This document shows, one piece after another, positions 1 to 8,738 of a DNA stretch of 8,738 nt (the first letter of the stretch is position 1; each line of letters opens with the position of its first letter). Position numbers and translations under genes: made by a program. A model generated the notes under the pieces. The model was not told where the DNA came from and made no database searches. It was given only the letters and a program-made list of their open reading frames with translations. This DNA is from Planctomycetota bacterium (lineage in GTDB: Bacteria; Planctomycetota; PLA2; JAEUHO01), in assembly GCA_029213105.1 (NCBI GenBank), contig JARGNS010000128.1:1-8738 (forward strand). Direction: 5' to 3'.

Positions 1-1
1 G

Positions 2-1948
<1,947 letters not shown>

Positions 1949-1975
1949 TCCGGCGGCCTGCCGTACCTGCAGCCT

Positions 1976-1979
1976 GGAG
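1976..1979 (+). promoter_or_regulatory. Ribosome binding site for the ASPIC lipoprotein
   Basis: GGAG lies 11 bases before the GTG at 1991. It supports that start, which is also the one that gives a complete signal peptide. The spacing is slightly long. Confidence 0.55.
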
Positions 1980-1990
1980 ATCCGAGCACC

Positions 1991-3994
1991 GTGACGCGCC
2001 TTCGTACCCCTTGGCTGTTCGCCGCAGCGGCCCTCCTCGTCCTTCCCCTCCTCCTTGCCAGCTGCGGAGAGAAGGAGCGTGGGCCGACGGAGAATCCCGC
2101 GGAGGAGGCCGTCGAGGCCGACCGCTGGAAGGACGCCCCGGCGACCCGCATCCGCCTGCTCGACGTCACCGCCTCGGCGGGCATCACCGCCACCAACCAC
2201 TCGGGCCGGCCCGGCCTCAAGGAGTTCCTGATCGAAGCCGTCGGCCCCGGCGCGGCCTGGGTCGACTACGACGCAGACGGGCTGCTGGACCTGTTCATCC
2301 CGGATGGGGATGTGTTCAGCAACTACACGCTCCGCAGCGTGCAGGACGAGGCGACGGGGCGCACGCGCGCCAGCCTCACGCCCAAGCCCACGCGCGCGGA
2401 GGTCTTCCTGGATCGTCTGTGGCGCAACAACGGGGACGGCACGTTCTCGGATGTCACGGCCCAGACGGGCATCCACGACGAGTCCTGGTCGTTCGGCGCA
2501 ACACCGTTCGACTACGACGCGGACGGTGATCAGGACATCTTCGTCGCCAACTTCGGACTGAACCGCCTCTGGCGCAACAACGGGGACGGTACGTTCACCG
2601 ATGTGGCCGAGGCGCTCGGCGTGGCCGGCGACCCCTCCGCCTGGAGTACGTGCGCCGCCGTCGGCGACGTCGACGACGACGGCCGCCTGGACCTCTACAT
2701 CGGGACCTACTCCGACCCCGCCTTCGAGGTCGAGCGTCTACGGATCAAGCAGGGGCTCGCGCCCGGCACGCCCGCCGAAGCCGTCAGCGGCCGCGACTGC
2801 AAATGGCGCGCAATTCCCGCGTATTGCGGCCCCATTGGCCTCAAAGGCCAACATGACACGATGCTCCGCCAGACCGAGGACGGCACGTTCGAGGACGTGA
2901 CCGTGGCGTGGGGGCTGCGGCCGCGTGTGGGCAAGTACGCCTTCACCACGTTGATGTTCGACTTCAACGACGACGGCCTGCTCGATATCTATGTCGCCAA
3001 CGATTCCGAAGAGAACTTCATGTGGGAGCAGGCCCGGGACGAGCAGGGGCGCGTGGTCTTCCGCGACACCTCGGACACGCTCGGGATCAAGGTCGGCGAG
3101 CAGACCACGGCGCAGGCCAGCATGGGCATGTCGGTGAACGACATCAACCGCGACGGCCGGCTCGACATCTTCATCACCAACTTCAGCCACGACTGGAACA
3201 ACCTCTACATCGCCAAGCAGGTCGGTGGGGAGGGGGGCGCGGTCTACTTCAAGGACCGCGGTCTCCAGACGATGGGGCAGCAGGTCTACTACGACCTCTC
3301 CTGGGGCTGTGGCTGGTACGACTTCGACAACGACGGCGATCAAGACCTCTATGTGGCCAACGGGCACGTCTACAAGGAAATCGATCTCTTCGAGAAGACC
3401 GGCACCGCCTACGAGCAGCTGAACGCGCTCTTCGAGAACATGGATGCCGCGGAGCTGGCGTTCCGGGAGGTCGGCACCAAGGCCCAGAAGAACGCGGCCA
3501 AGGGCGTCGACACGACCAAGCTCGAGGCGGGCGACGGCATGGCCGTCGCACGCTGCAGTCGTCAGGCGGCCTTCGCCGACTGGAACAACGACGGCCGCAT
3601 GGACCTCGTGACGCTGGGCATGAACGTGCCGCCGACGGTCCTGCTCGGCGCGGGCCCGGCCGGCGAGGGCGCCCGCTGGGTCAAGCTGAGCTTCGCGCAG
3701 CCCGGGGGCAACCGCGAGGCCCTGGGGGCCACCTACGTGGTGACGACGCCCGAGCTCAGCCAGCGCTTCGCCGTGGTCCGGCAGAAGTCCTTCCTCGGGT
3801 GCGACGACCCCCGCCAGCATGTGGGGCTCGCGGGCGCCGAGACCTGCGACGTGGTCGTCACCTGGCCTGGGCGTGAACGCGCAAAGTCCCATTTCAAGGG
3901 GCTGGAGGCCGGAAAGCACTGGATCCTCGACCGGGCGACCGGAGAGGCCCGGGAGGCCCCCCTGACCGCGTTCGCGGTGCCCGCGAGCAAGTAG
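1991..3994 (+). CDS. CRTAC1-family lipoprotein with FG-GAP/VCBS repeats and C-terminal ASPIC/UnbV domain
   Basis: Predicted exported lipoprotein of 667 residues. The GTG start follows GGAG at 1976-1979. A short basic N-terminus and hydrophobic stretch lead to the lipobox LASC, giving lipidated Cys25. Seven calcium-loop-like motifs of DxDxDGxxD type begin near residues 92, 174, 226, 324, 384, 444 and 530, typical of FG-GAP/VCBS beta-propeller blades. Two RLWRNNGDGTF segments (142-152, 192-202) are the matching strand element. A Cys270-x8-Cys279 segment ending in CGPIGLKG resembles the conserved CGPRGL-type motif of bacterial CRTAC1 homologues. Residues about 562-650 look like an ASPIC/UnbV domain (NREALGA at 574-580, TWPG at 624-627). 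The biochemical role of this family in bacteria is not established; calcium-dependent surface adhesion or scaffolding is inference. It may be co-transcribed with lon, since the 42-base gap shows no terminator, and it has no obvious link to complex I. Family assignment is secure, function is not. Confidence 0.9.
   Translation: MTRLRTPWLFAAAALLVLPLLLASCGEKERGPTENPAEEAVEADRWKDAPATRIRLLDVTASAGITATNHSGRPGLKEFLIEAVGPGAAWVDYDADGLLDLFIPDGDVFSNYTLRSVQDEATGRTRASLTPKPTRAEVFLDRLWRNNGDGTFSDVTAQTGIHDESWSFGATPFDYDADGDQDIFVANFGLNRLWRNNGDGTFTDVAEALGVAGDPSAWSTCAAVGDVDDDGRLDLYIGTYSDPAFEVERLRIKQGLAPGTPAEAVSGRDCKWRAIPAYCGPIGLKGQHDTMLRQTEDGTFEDVTVAWGLRPRVGKYAFTTLMFDFNDDGLLDIYVANDSEENFMWEQARDEQGRVVFRDTSDTLGIKVGEQTTAQASMGMSVNDINRDGRLDIFITNFSHDWNNLYIAKQVGGEGGAVYFKDRGLQTMGQQVYYDLSWGCGWYDFDNDGDQDLYVANGHVYKEIDLFEKTGTAYEQLNALFENMDAAELAFREVGTKAQKNAAKGVDTTKLEAGDGMAVARCSRQAAFADWNNDGRMDLVTLGMNVPPTVLLGAGPAGEGARWVKLSFAQPGGNREALGATYVVTTPELSQRFAVVRQKSFLGCDDPRQHVGLAGAETCDVVVTWPGRERAKSHFKGLEAGKHWILDRATGEAREAPLTAFAVPASK
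2420..2589 (+). repeat. Pair of identical 20-base direct repeats inside the lipoprotein gene
   Basis: Bases 2420-2439 and 2570-2589 are identical and exactly 150 bases (50 codons) apart, in the same frame. Both encode WRNNGDG, and similarity continues into the following GTF-DV codons. They mark two successive propeller blades. Identity at the DNA level, not just the protein level, could reflect blade duplication or gene conversion, or simply strong codon bias on a constrained peptide. Confidence 0.8.
2835..2851 (+). repeat. Perfect 7-base-pair hairpin inside the lipoprotein gene
   Basis: TTGGCCT at 2835-2841 and AGGCCAA at 2845-2851 are perfect inverted repeats separated by the three-base loop CAA. 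They lie over codons for IGLKGQ in the conserved Cys-x8-Cys region, within a patch of A/T-ending codons (2801-2860). No T-run follows, so this is not a terminator. It may have no function. Confidence 0.6.
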
Positions 3995-4084
3995 CTGCAG
4001 AATGCATCCATCTGCGGGCGCGCCCTGCGGAGGGCCCCCGGCCCGGGGGCGCGGCGGGCGCGGGCCGCCGCCGCGGCCGCGGCG
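3995..4084 (+). terminator. Cluster of GC-rich inverted repeats after the lipoprotein gene, possible terminator region
   Basis: Directly after the stop codon lies an imperfect hairpin (3995-4001 with 4011-4017, one G-T pair). It is followed by the 10-base palindrome GGGCGCGCCC (4016-4025) and a 7-bp stem GCCCCCG/CGGGGGC (4034-4040 with 4044-4050, loop of 3). Next come a 7-bp stem GCGGCGG/CCGCCGC (4051-4057 with 4065-4071, loop of 7) and a perfect 16-base palindrome (4069-4084). Bases 4032-4084 contain no A or T at all. The position between two convergent-in-strand transcription units suggests termination or transcript-end protection. There is no T-run after any stem, so a canonical intrinsic terminator is not shown. 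Confidence 0.35.
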
Positions 4085-4192
4085 TGCGGAACCCGGGGCA
4101 GGACCCGGAGTCTGCCACCGGGCAATTGCATCGTGGCCGGGGCCCCGATCGGGTTGAATGTCGGCCCCACTGCACGCACGCCAGGAGACAAG
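4085..4192 (+). promoter_or_regulatory. Leader region upstream of nuoA
   Basis: This is the remainder of the only sizeable intergenic gap, where the nuo operon promoter would be expected. It contains a 10-base perfect palindrome CCCGATCGGG at 4144-4153 that could be an operator half-site pair or chance. I cannot identify a convincing -35/-10 pair: TTGCAT at 4126-4131 has no partner at suitable spacing. The promoter call rests on position only. Confidence 0.25.
4183..4187 (+). promoter_or_regulatory. Ribosome binding site that fixes the nuoA start
   Basis: AGGAG lies 5 bases before the GTG at 4193. No comparable site precedes the earlier in-frame GTG at 4133, so this site decides the start and gives a 144-residue protein of normal NuoA length. 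Confidence 0.75.
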
Positions 4193-4627
4193 GTGGTTCC
4201 CACGCTCGAGTCGCTCTTCACGACGTCCTCCGCGGCCGGGTTCCTGGCGGCGGGTGAGATCGTCGAATACGTACCCGTCCTCGCCATGCTGATCTTCGCG
4301 ATCCTGTTCGCCGGAGCCAATCTCGGATTGAGCTTCGTGCTGGGCGCGAAGGCCGGCACCAACCCGGTGAAAGACGCCGCCTACGAGTGCGGCATGCCGC
4401 CGATCACGGAGGCGCACCAGCGCTTCAGCGTGAAGTTCTACTTGGTGGCGATCCTCTTTGTCCTCTTCGACATCGAGGTCGTCTTCCTCTACCCCTGGGC
4501 CGTCTACTTCGGCAACGAGGCGCTGCGTGCCTTCTTGTTCGTCGAGATGCTCATCTTCATCGCCATCCTCTTCCTGGGGTGGTGGTACGTGATGCGCAAG
4601 GGCGCCGTGAACTGGGCGCAGGAGTGA
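4193..4627 (+). CDS. nuoA: NADH-quinone oxidoreductase subunit A
   Basis: Small membrane subunit of respiratory complex I, sitting next to NuoH at the junction of the peripheral and membrane arms. The 144-residue product has three predicted membrane helices at about 26-50, 82-103 and 112-134. Family hallmarks are the loop YECG (64-67), preceded by conserved small and charged residues, and FDIE (92-95) with its membrane acidic pair D93 and E95. E118 in helix 3 is a further acidic residue within the membrane. The GTG start was chosen for its AGGAG site and because E. coli NuoA is about the same size. An upstream GTG at 4133 would add 20 residues without hydrophobic character. It is the first gene of the nuo operon, 46 bases before nuoB. 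Confidence 0.95.
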   Translation: MVPTLESLFTTSSAAGFLAAGEIVEYVPVLAMLIFAILFAGANLGLSFVLGAKAGTNPVKDAAYECGMPPITEAHQRFSVKFYLVAILFVLFDIEVVFLYPWAVYFGNEALRAFLFVEMLIFIAILFLGWWYVMRKGAVNWAQE

Positions 4628-4673
4628 CCCGCCAGGGTCGTACTACCGCACCTCTCTTGCCGGAGATGAGCCG

Positions 4674-5354
4674 ATGAGCGAAGTCACCCAGACCGAGATG
4701 AGCGACCTGATGGAGGCGAGCGGAAGCTCGGAATGCTCCATCCTGCTCAGCACCGTGCGCGCCGTGTCCAGCTGGTCGCGCAAGAACAGCATGTGGCCGC
4801 TGCCGCTCGGGCTGTCGTGCTGCGGAATCGAGTTCATGGCCACGGCCATGAGCCGCTACGACATGGCACGCTTCGGCATGGAGGTCGCGCGCTTCTCGCC
4901 GCGTCAGGCCGACCTGCTGCTCGTCGCAGGCACGTTGACCTACAAGATGGCCCAGGTCATGACCCGGCTCTACGACCAGATGGCGGAGCCCAAGTGGGTC
5001 ATCTCGATGGGCGCCTGCGCGTCCTCGGGCGGCATGTACCGCAGCTATTCGGTCGTCCAGGGCATCGACGAGTTCGTGCCCGTGGACTTCTACATCTCGG
5101 GTTGCCCGCCGCGTCCCGATTCGGTCCTGAACGTGCTCATGAAGCTCCAGGACAAGATCGATCGCGACAACACCTACAACCTCACGCTCGAGACGCCCGA
5201 GCCCGGTGCCGCCGCGCCCCTCGAGGAGCAGACCGTGCTCGGCGGTCGTCGCCACGGCCCGCCCATCGCGCTGGCCACGGCCGGCGAGCGTTTCGTGAAG
5301 CCCGGCCCGCAGCGCTCCATGGCGCGCGGTGTCAAGCCGGAGGAGACCCGCTAG
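4674..5354 (+). CDS. nuoB: NADH-quinone oxidoreductase subunit B (N2 iron-sulfur subunit)
   Basis: Peripheral-arm subunit carrying the [4Fe-4S] cluster N2, the last electron carrier before quinone. The four ligands are visible: the adjacent pair Cys49-Cys50 in LSCCGIE, Cys115 in GACASSGG and Cys144 in SGCPPRP, with exactly the E. coli spacing (65/66 and 29 residues). The ATG at 4674 is preceded by GGAG (4662-4665, 8-base spacing). The 226-residue length is near the upper end for the family. From about residue 175 onward there is a Pro/Ala/Arg-rich tail of roughly 50 residues that does not look like the conserved fold. The stop codon TAG shares its G with the nuoC GTG start, so translation is probably coupled. 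Confidence 0.98.
   Translation: MSEVTQTEMSDLMEASGSSECSILLSTVRAVSSWSRKNSMWPLPLGLSCCGIEFMATAMSRYDMARFGMEVARFSPRQADLLLVAGTLTYKMAQVMTRLYDQMAEPKWVISMGACASSGGMYRSYSVVQGIDEFVPVDFYISGCPPRPDSVLNVLMKLQDKIDRDNTYNLTLETPEPGAAAPLEEQTVLGGRRHGPPIALATAGERFVKPGPQRSMARGVKPEETR
5339..5345 (+). promoter_or_regulatory. Strong ribosome binding site for nuoC inside the end of nuoB
   Basis: GGAGGAG lies 8 bases before the GTG at 5354. It decides the nuoC start in favour of this GTG over the in-frame ATG at 5378, which has no such site. Confidence 0.75.
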
Positions 5355-5887
5355 TGGATCGCGTCACGCAGAGTTGCATGGTCTACACGGACGAGGCGCC
5401 CGAGGGCGTCTCCGATGCCGTGAAGACCGCGTTGAAGCCCTTCGAGGTGAAGTGGTCGGTGCACCCCGAGCATCCCACGTTTGGTGGGCACGGCGGTTGG
5501 CCGGGCTGCCTCGTGAGCAACGAGGACTGGCCCAAGGTCTTCGCCGCGCTCAAGGACGAGGCGAACTTCGAGTACCTCGTCGATCACACCGCGGTGGACT
5601 ACCCCGACCGCAAGCCCGAGCGCTTCACCGTGCTCGGACTCGCCCAGAACCTGGAGACCCAGGAGCGCCTGATGGTGCGCACGCGCGTGGCCGAAGGCGG
5701 CGCGGTGCCCACGCTCACGCACCTGTGGATGTCCGCGGACTGGGCCGAGCGGGAGACGTTCGACATGTTCGGGATCCGCTTCGCCGGACACCCCGAGCTG
5801 ACCCGCATCTACATGCCCCAGGACTTCGATGGTTGGCCCCTGCGTCGTGACTTCCCGATGCAGGGCCACAACCGGTTCCGGGACTAA
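5354..5887 (+). CDS. nuoC: NADH-quinone oxidoreductase subunit C (30 kDa subunit)
   Basis: Peripheral-arm subunit without cofactor that packs against NuoB and NuoD near the quinone site. The 177-residue protein is encoded separately from nuoD, unlike the fused nuoCD of E. coli. The 30 kDa signature is clear: ERETFDMFGIRFAGHP spans about 132-147, followed by LTRIYMPQDFDGWPLRRDFP. In this second part the usual GHPLRKD is GWPLRRD, with Trp161 where His is normally found. The GTG start overlaps the nuoB stop by one base and has a strong GGAGGAG site. The same frame is open far upstream through nuoB, but that part is noise. A 10-base gap separates it from nuoD. Confidence 0.95.
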   Translation: MDRVTQSCMVYTDEAPEGVSDAVKTALKPFEVKWSVHPEHPTFGGHGGWPGCLVSNEDWPKVFAALKDEANFEYLVDHTAVDYPDRKPERFTVLGLAQNLETQERLMVRTRVAEGGAVPTLTHLWMSADWAERETFDMFGIRFAGHPELTRIYMPQDFDGWPLRRDFPMQGHNRFRD

Positions 5888-5892
5888 GGGGG
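5887..5892 (+). promoter_or_regulatory. Ribosome binding site for nuoD
   Basis: AGGGGG begins on the last base of the nuoC stop codon and lies 5 bases before the ATG at 5898. It selects this ATG over the in-frame ATG at 5829, which lies inside nuoC. Confidence 0.6.
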
Positions 5893-5897
5893 CGGCC

Positions 5898-7157
5898 ATG
5901 AGTGATCACGAGACCATCGTTGCCAAGCCGCCCTTGCCGACCGGGGAGAACCCCGAGTTTGCGGACATCCGTCTCGACGCCGGGGATGACCCGGGCGAGC
6001 GCATGGTCCTGAACATGGGCCCCCAGCACCCGTCGACCCACGGCGTGCTGCGGATCCTCCTGGAGATCGACGGCGAGCGCGTCGTGACCGCCGTGCCGGA
6101 TGTGGGCTACCTGCATCGCGGCAAGGAGAAGATCGGCGAGTCGCTCGGCTACCACCGCTACATCCCGTACACCGATCGCCTCGACTACCTCGCGCCGTTG
6201 GCCAACAACTGCTCGGCGACGTGGGCCTTCGAGAAGGTCTGCGGGATCCAGGCGCCCGAGCGCGCGGAGGCCATCCGCACCATCGGCTGCGAGCTGGCGC
6301 GCATCTCGGCGCACCTTCTCGGGCTGGGCGCGTACGCGATGGACGTCGGCGCGATGACCGTGTTCCTCTACACGTTCAGCGAGCGCGAGACGCTCTACAA
6401 CTTCTTCGAGTACCTCACCGGCGCGCGCTTCACCACGACCTACACGCGCATCGGCGGCGTCTCCCGGGACGCCGAAGAGGGCTGGCTCAAGGACGTGCGC
6501 GCCTTCGCGGAGACCCTGCACGCCAAGGCGGACACGTGGGAGAACCTCCTCACGAACAACCGGATCTGGCGCATCCGCAACGAGGGTGTCGCCGTCATCA
6601 CGCGTGAGATGGCGCTGAGCTACGGCCTGACCGGCCCCGTGCTGCGCGCCTCGGGCGTGCCGTACGACGTCCGCAAGGATCGTCCCTACGGCTTCTACGA
6701 CCGCGTGGACTTCGAAGTGCCCGTCGGTCGCCACGGTGACTGCTACGACCGCTACCTCGTCCGCATGGCCGAAATCCGCCAGTCCGCGCGCATCGTGACC
6801 CAGGTCATCGACCAGATGCCCGATGGCCCGATCCTCGCGGACGAGCCCAAGTTCGTCCTGCCCGACAAGCAGGGCGTGATGACGGGCATGGAGCAGCTGA
6901 TCCACCAGTTCATGCTCATCACGGGCGAGATGGACACCCCCAAGGGCGAGGTCCACAGCCACACCGAGCTGCCGAAGGGCGAGGGGGGCTACATCATCCG
7001 CTCCGAGGGCGGTGCCGCCCCGTGGCGCCTGAAGTACCGCGCACCCTCCTTCGTGAACCTGCAGATCCTCAAGGACATCATCCCGGGCAACATGATCGCC
7101 GACATCGTGGCGATCCTGGGCTCGATCGACTTCGTGATGGGGGAGTGCGACAAGTGA
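5898..7157 (+). CDS. nuoD: NADH-quinone oxidoreductase subunit D (49 kDa subunit)
   Basis: Peripheral-arm subunit that forms the quinone-reduction chamber together with NuoB. It descends from the large subunit of [NiFe] hydrogenases but has lost the metal ligands. The 419-residue product has the hallmark MGPQHPSTHGVLR at 40-52, containing the quinone-site His48. Tyr97 lies in RLDYLAP, 49 residues later, matching the His38/Tyr87 pair of Thermus Nqo4. The C-terminus IVAILGSIDFVMGECDK fits the family's ending. The first roughly 33 residues are a variable leader before the conserved core. Both quinone-site residues are present, so quinone reduction should be intact. The stop overlaps the nuoE GTG by four bases (GTGA). 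Confidence 0.98.
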   Translation: MSDHETIVAKPPLPTGENPEFADIRLDAGDDPGERMVLNMGPQHPSTHGVLRILLEIDGERVVTAVPDVGYLHRGKEKIGESLGYHRYIPYTDRLDYLAPLANNCSATWAFEKVCGIQAPERAEAIRTIGCELARISAHLLGLGAYAMDVGAMTVFLYTFSERETLYNFFEYLTGARFTTTYTRIGGVSRDAEEGWLKDVRAFAETLHAKADTWENLLTNNRIWRIRNEGVAVITREMALSYGLTGPVLRASGVPYDVRKDRPYGFYDRVDFEVPVGRHGDCYDRYLVRMAEIRQSARIVTQVIDQMPDGPILADEPKFVLPDKQGVMTGMEQLIHQFMLITGEMDTPKGEVHSHTELPKGEGGYIIRSEGGAAPWRLKYRAPSFVNLQILKDIIPGNMIADIVAILGSIDFVMGECDK

Positions 7158-7675
7158 GCACCACCAACGTCCAGACGACGGGCGCTCCGCCCGTCCCGGT
7201 CTCCTTCCCGCCGAAGGAGATCAAGCAGCAGTGCGACGCCATCGTGGCGCGCTATCCCACGCGCATGGCCGCGTGCCTGCCCGTGCTGCACGTCGCGCAG
7301 AAGCACTACGGCGGCTGGATCAGCCCCGAGGTCGAGGCCGGCGTGGCCGAGTACCTCGAGGTCGGCGATAGCCACATCCGCGGGCTGTTGACCTTCTACG
7401 CGATGTTCAACACCAAGCCCTCCGGTCGCCACGAGGTCTGGGTGTGCCGCACGCTTACCTGCTGGCTGCGCGGTGCGGCCAAGTTGCGCTCGACGGCCCT
7501 GGCGAAGGCCGGGGTCGACGGCTGCGGCGTCGAGAGCGCCGATGGCCGGTTCCTGGTCAAGGACATGGAGTGCTTGGGCCTCTGCGAGGTCGCCCCGGCG
7601 GTCTTCGTCGACGGCGAGCCCCATGTCCACGTCACCCCCGAGAAGCTCGAAGAGCTCATGGACGGATGCGAGTAG
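7154..7675 (+). CDS. nuoE: NADH-quinone oxidoreductase subunit E (24 kDa, [2Fe-2S] subunit)
   Basis: Subunit of the NADH-dehydrogenase module that holds the off-pathway [2Fe-2S] cluster N1a in a thioredoxin-like domain. The 173-residue protein has the four ligands Cys98-x4-Cys103 (CRTLTC) and Cys140-x3-Cys144 (CLGLC), with spacing close to E. coli NuoE. The N-terminal helical part ends in the typical FYAMFNTKPSGRH. The GTG start overlaps the nuoD stop and is preceded by GGAG (7142-7145, 8-base spacing). An earlier open stretch in the same frame lies inside nuoD and is not coding. Presence of nuoE shows that this is an NADH-oxidising complex I, not the 11-subunit form that lacks NuoEFG. Confidence 0.97.
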   Translation: MSTTNVQTTGAPPVPVSFPPKEIKQQCDAIVARYPTRMAACLPVLHVAQKHYGGWISPEVEAGVAEYLEVGDSHIRGLLTFYAMFNTKPSGRHEVWVCRTLTCWLRGAAKLRSTALAKAGVDGCGVESADGRFLVKDMECLGLCEVAPAVFVDGEPHVHVTPEKLEELMDGCE

Positions 7676-7679
7676 CACC

Positions 7680-8738
<1,059 letters not shown>

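Noticed and set aside
4133..4192. A longer nuoA starting at GTG 4133
   Set aside because: There is no ribosome binding site before it, and the added 20 residues are not family-like. AGGAG before 4193 gives the usual length.
4085..4192. A sigma-70-type promoter for nuoA
   Set aside because: I found no -35/-10 pair with suitable spacing. The region was recorded as a leader with low confidence instead.
2738..4417. Antisense open frame of 559 codons spanning the lipoprotein gene, the gap and part of nuoA
   Set aside because: It is the mirror of the Asp- and Gly-rich repeat gene in a GC-rich genome, has no recognisable domain, and crosses two well-supported genes. Stop codons are rare in this frame because of base composition.
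4733..5353. An upstream extension of the nuoC frame through nuoB
   Set aside because: The nuoB frame is coding here, with all cluster N2 ligands. The extension is Arg/His-rich noise, and a strong ribosome site supports GTG at 5354.
5829..5897. A longer nuoD starting at ATG 5829
   Set aside because: This ATG lies inside the conserved end of nuoC. ATG 5898 has an AGGGGG site at good spacing and lies after the nuoC stop.
5715..6962. Antisense open frame of 415 codons behind nuoC and nuoD
   Set aside because: It is a shadow frame rich in Arg, Ala, Val and His with no family features, opposite highly conserved nuoD.
7022..7153. A longer nuoE starting at 7022
   Set aside because: This stretch lies inside the conserved C-terminus of nuoD, and the extra residues resemble nothing in NuoE. 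GTG 7154 overlaps the nuoD stop in the usual way.

Overview
This window comes from the chromosome of a GC-rich bacterium. Most codons end in G or C, and long antisense open frames run behind every gene. Four of the seven visible start codons are GTG. All genes lie on the + strand and none is mobile or phage-like. The phylum cannot be fixed from this sequence. A lipoprotein of the CRTAC1/ASPIC (UnbV) family with FG-GAP/VCBS repeats, next to a full NADH-type complex I operon, would fit Planctomycetota, Acidobacteriota, Gemmatimonadota, Myxococcota or related environmental lineages. That placement is an inference.

Layout: (1) 2-1948 is the 3' part of an ATP-dependent LonA protease, missing its first roughly 155 residues. 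(2) 1991-3994 encodes a secreted lipoprotein with seven calcium-loop-like repeats and a C-terminal ASPIC domain. (3) 3995-4192 is the only sizeable intergenic gap; it holds an unusual cluster of G/C-only inverted repeats and then the nuoA ribosome binding site. (4) 4193 to the right edge is the start of a complex I operon in canonical order nuoA-B-C-D-E-F, with nuoF cut by the window edge after 353 codons.

The nuo genes are tightly packed: a 46-base gap A-B, a 1-base stop/start overlap B-C, a 10-base gap C-D, a 4-base overlap D-E and a 4-base gap E-F. They should be one transcript with coupled translation. The six subunits cover the membrane-anchoring NuoA, the N2 iron-sulfur subunit NuoB, the quinone-site pair NuoC/NuoD and the first two NADH-dehydrogenase subunits NuoE/NuoF. 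The enzyme is therefore the NADH-oxidising form, with the remaining subunits presumably downstream.

I see no clear sign of an undescribed multi-gene system. The points most worth a second look are the ASPIC lipoprotein lying between lon and nuo, the 53-base G/C-only palindrome cluster, a lysine/alanine-rich N-terminal extension on NuoF, and a patch of A/T-ending codons with a perfect hairpin inside the lipoprotein gene.
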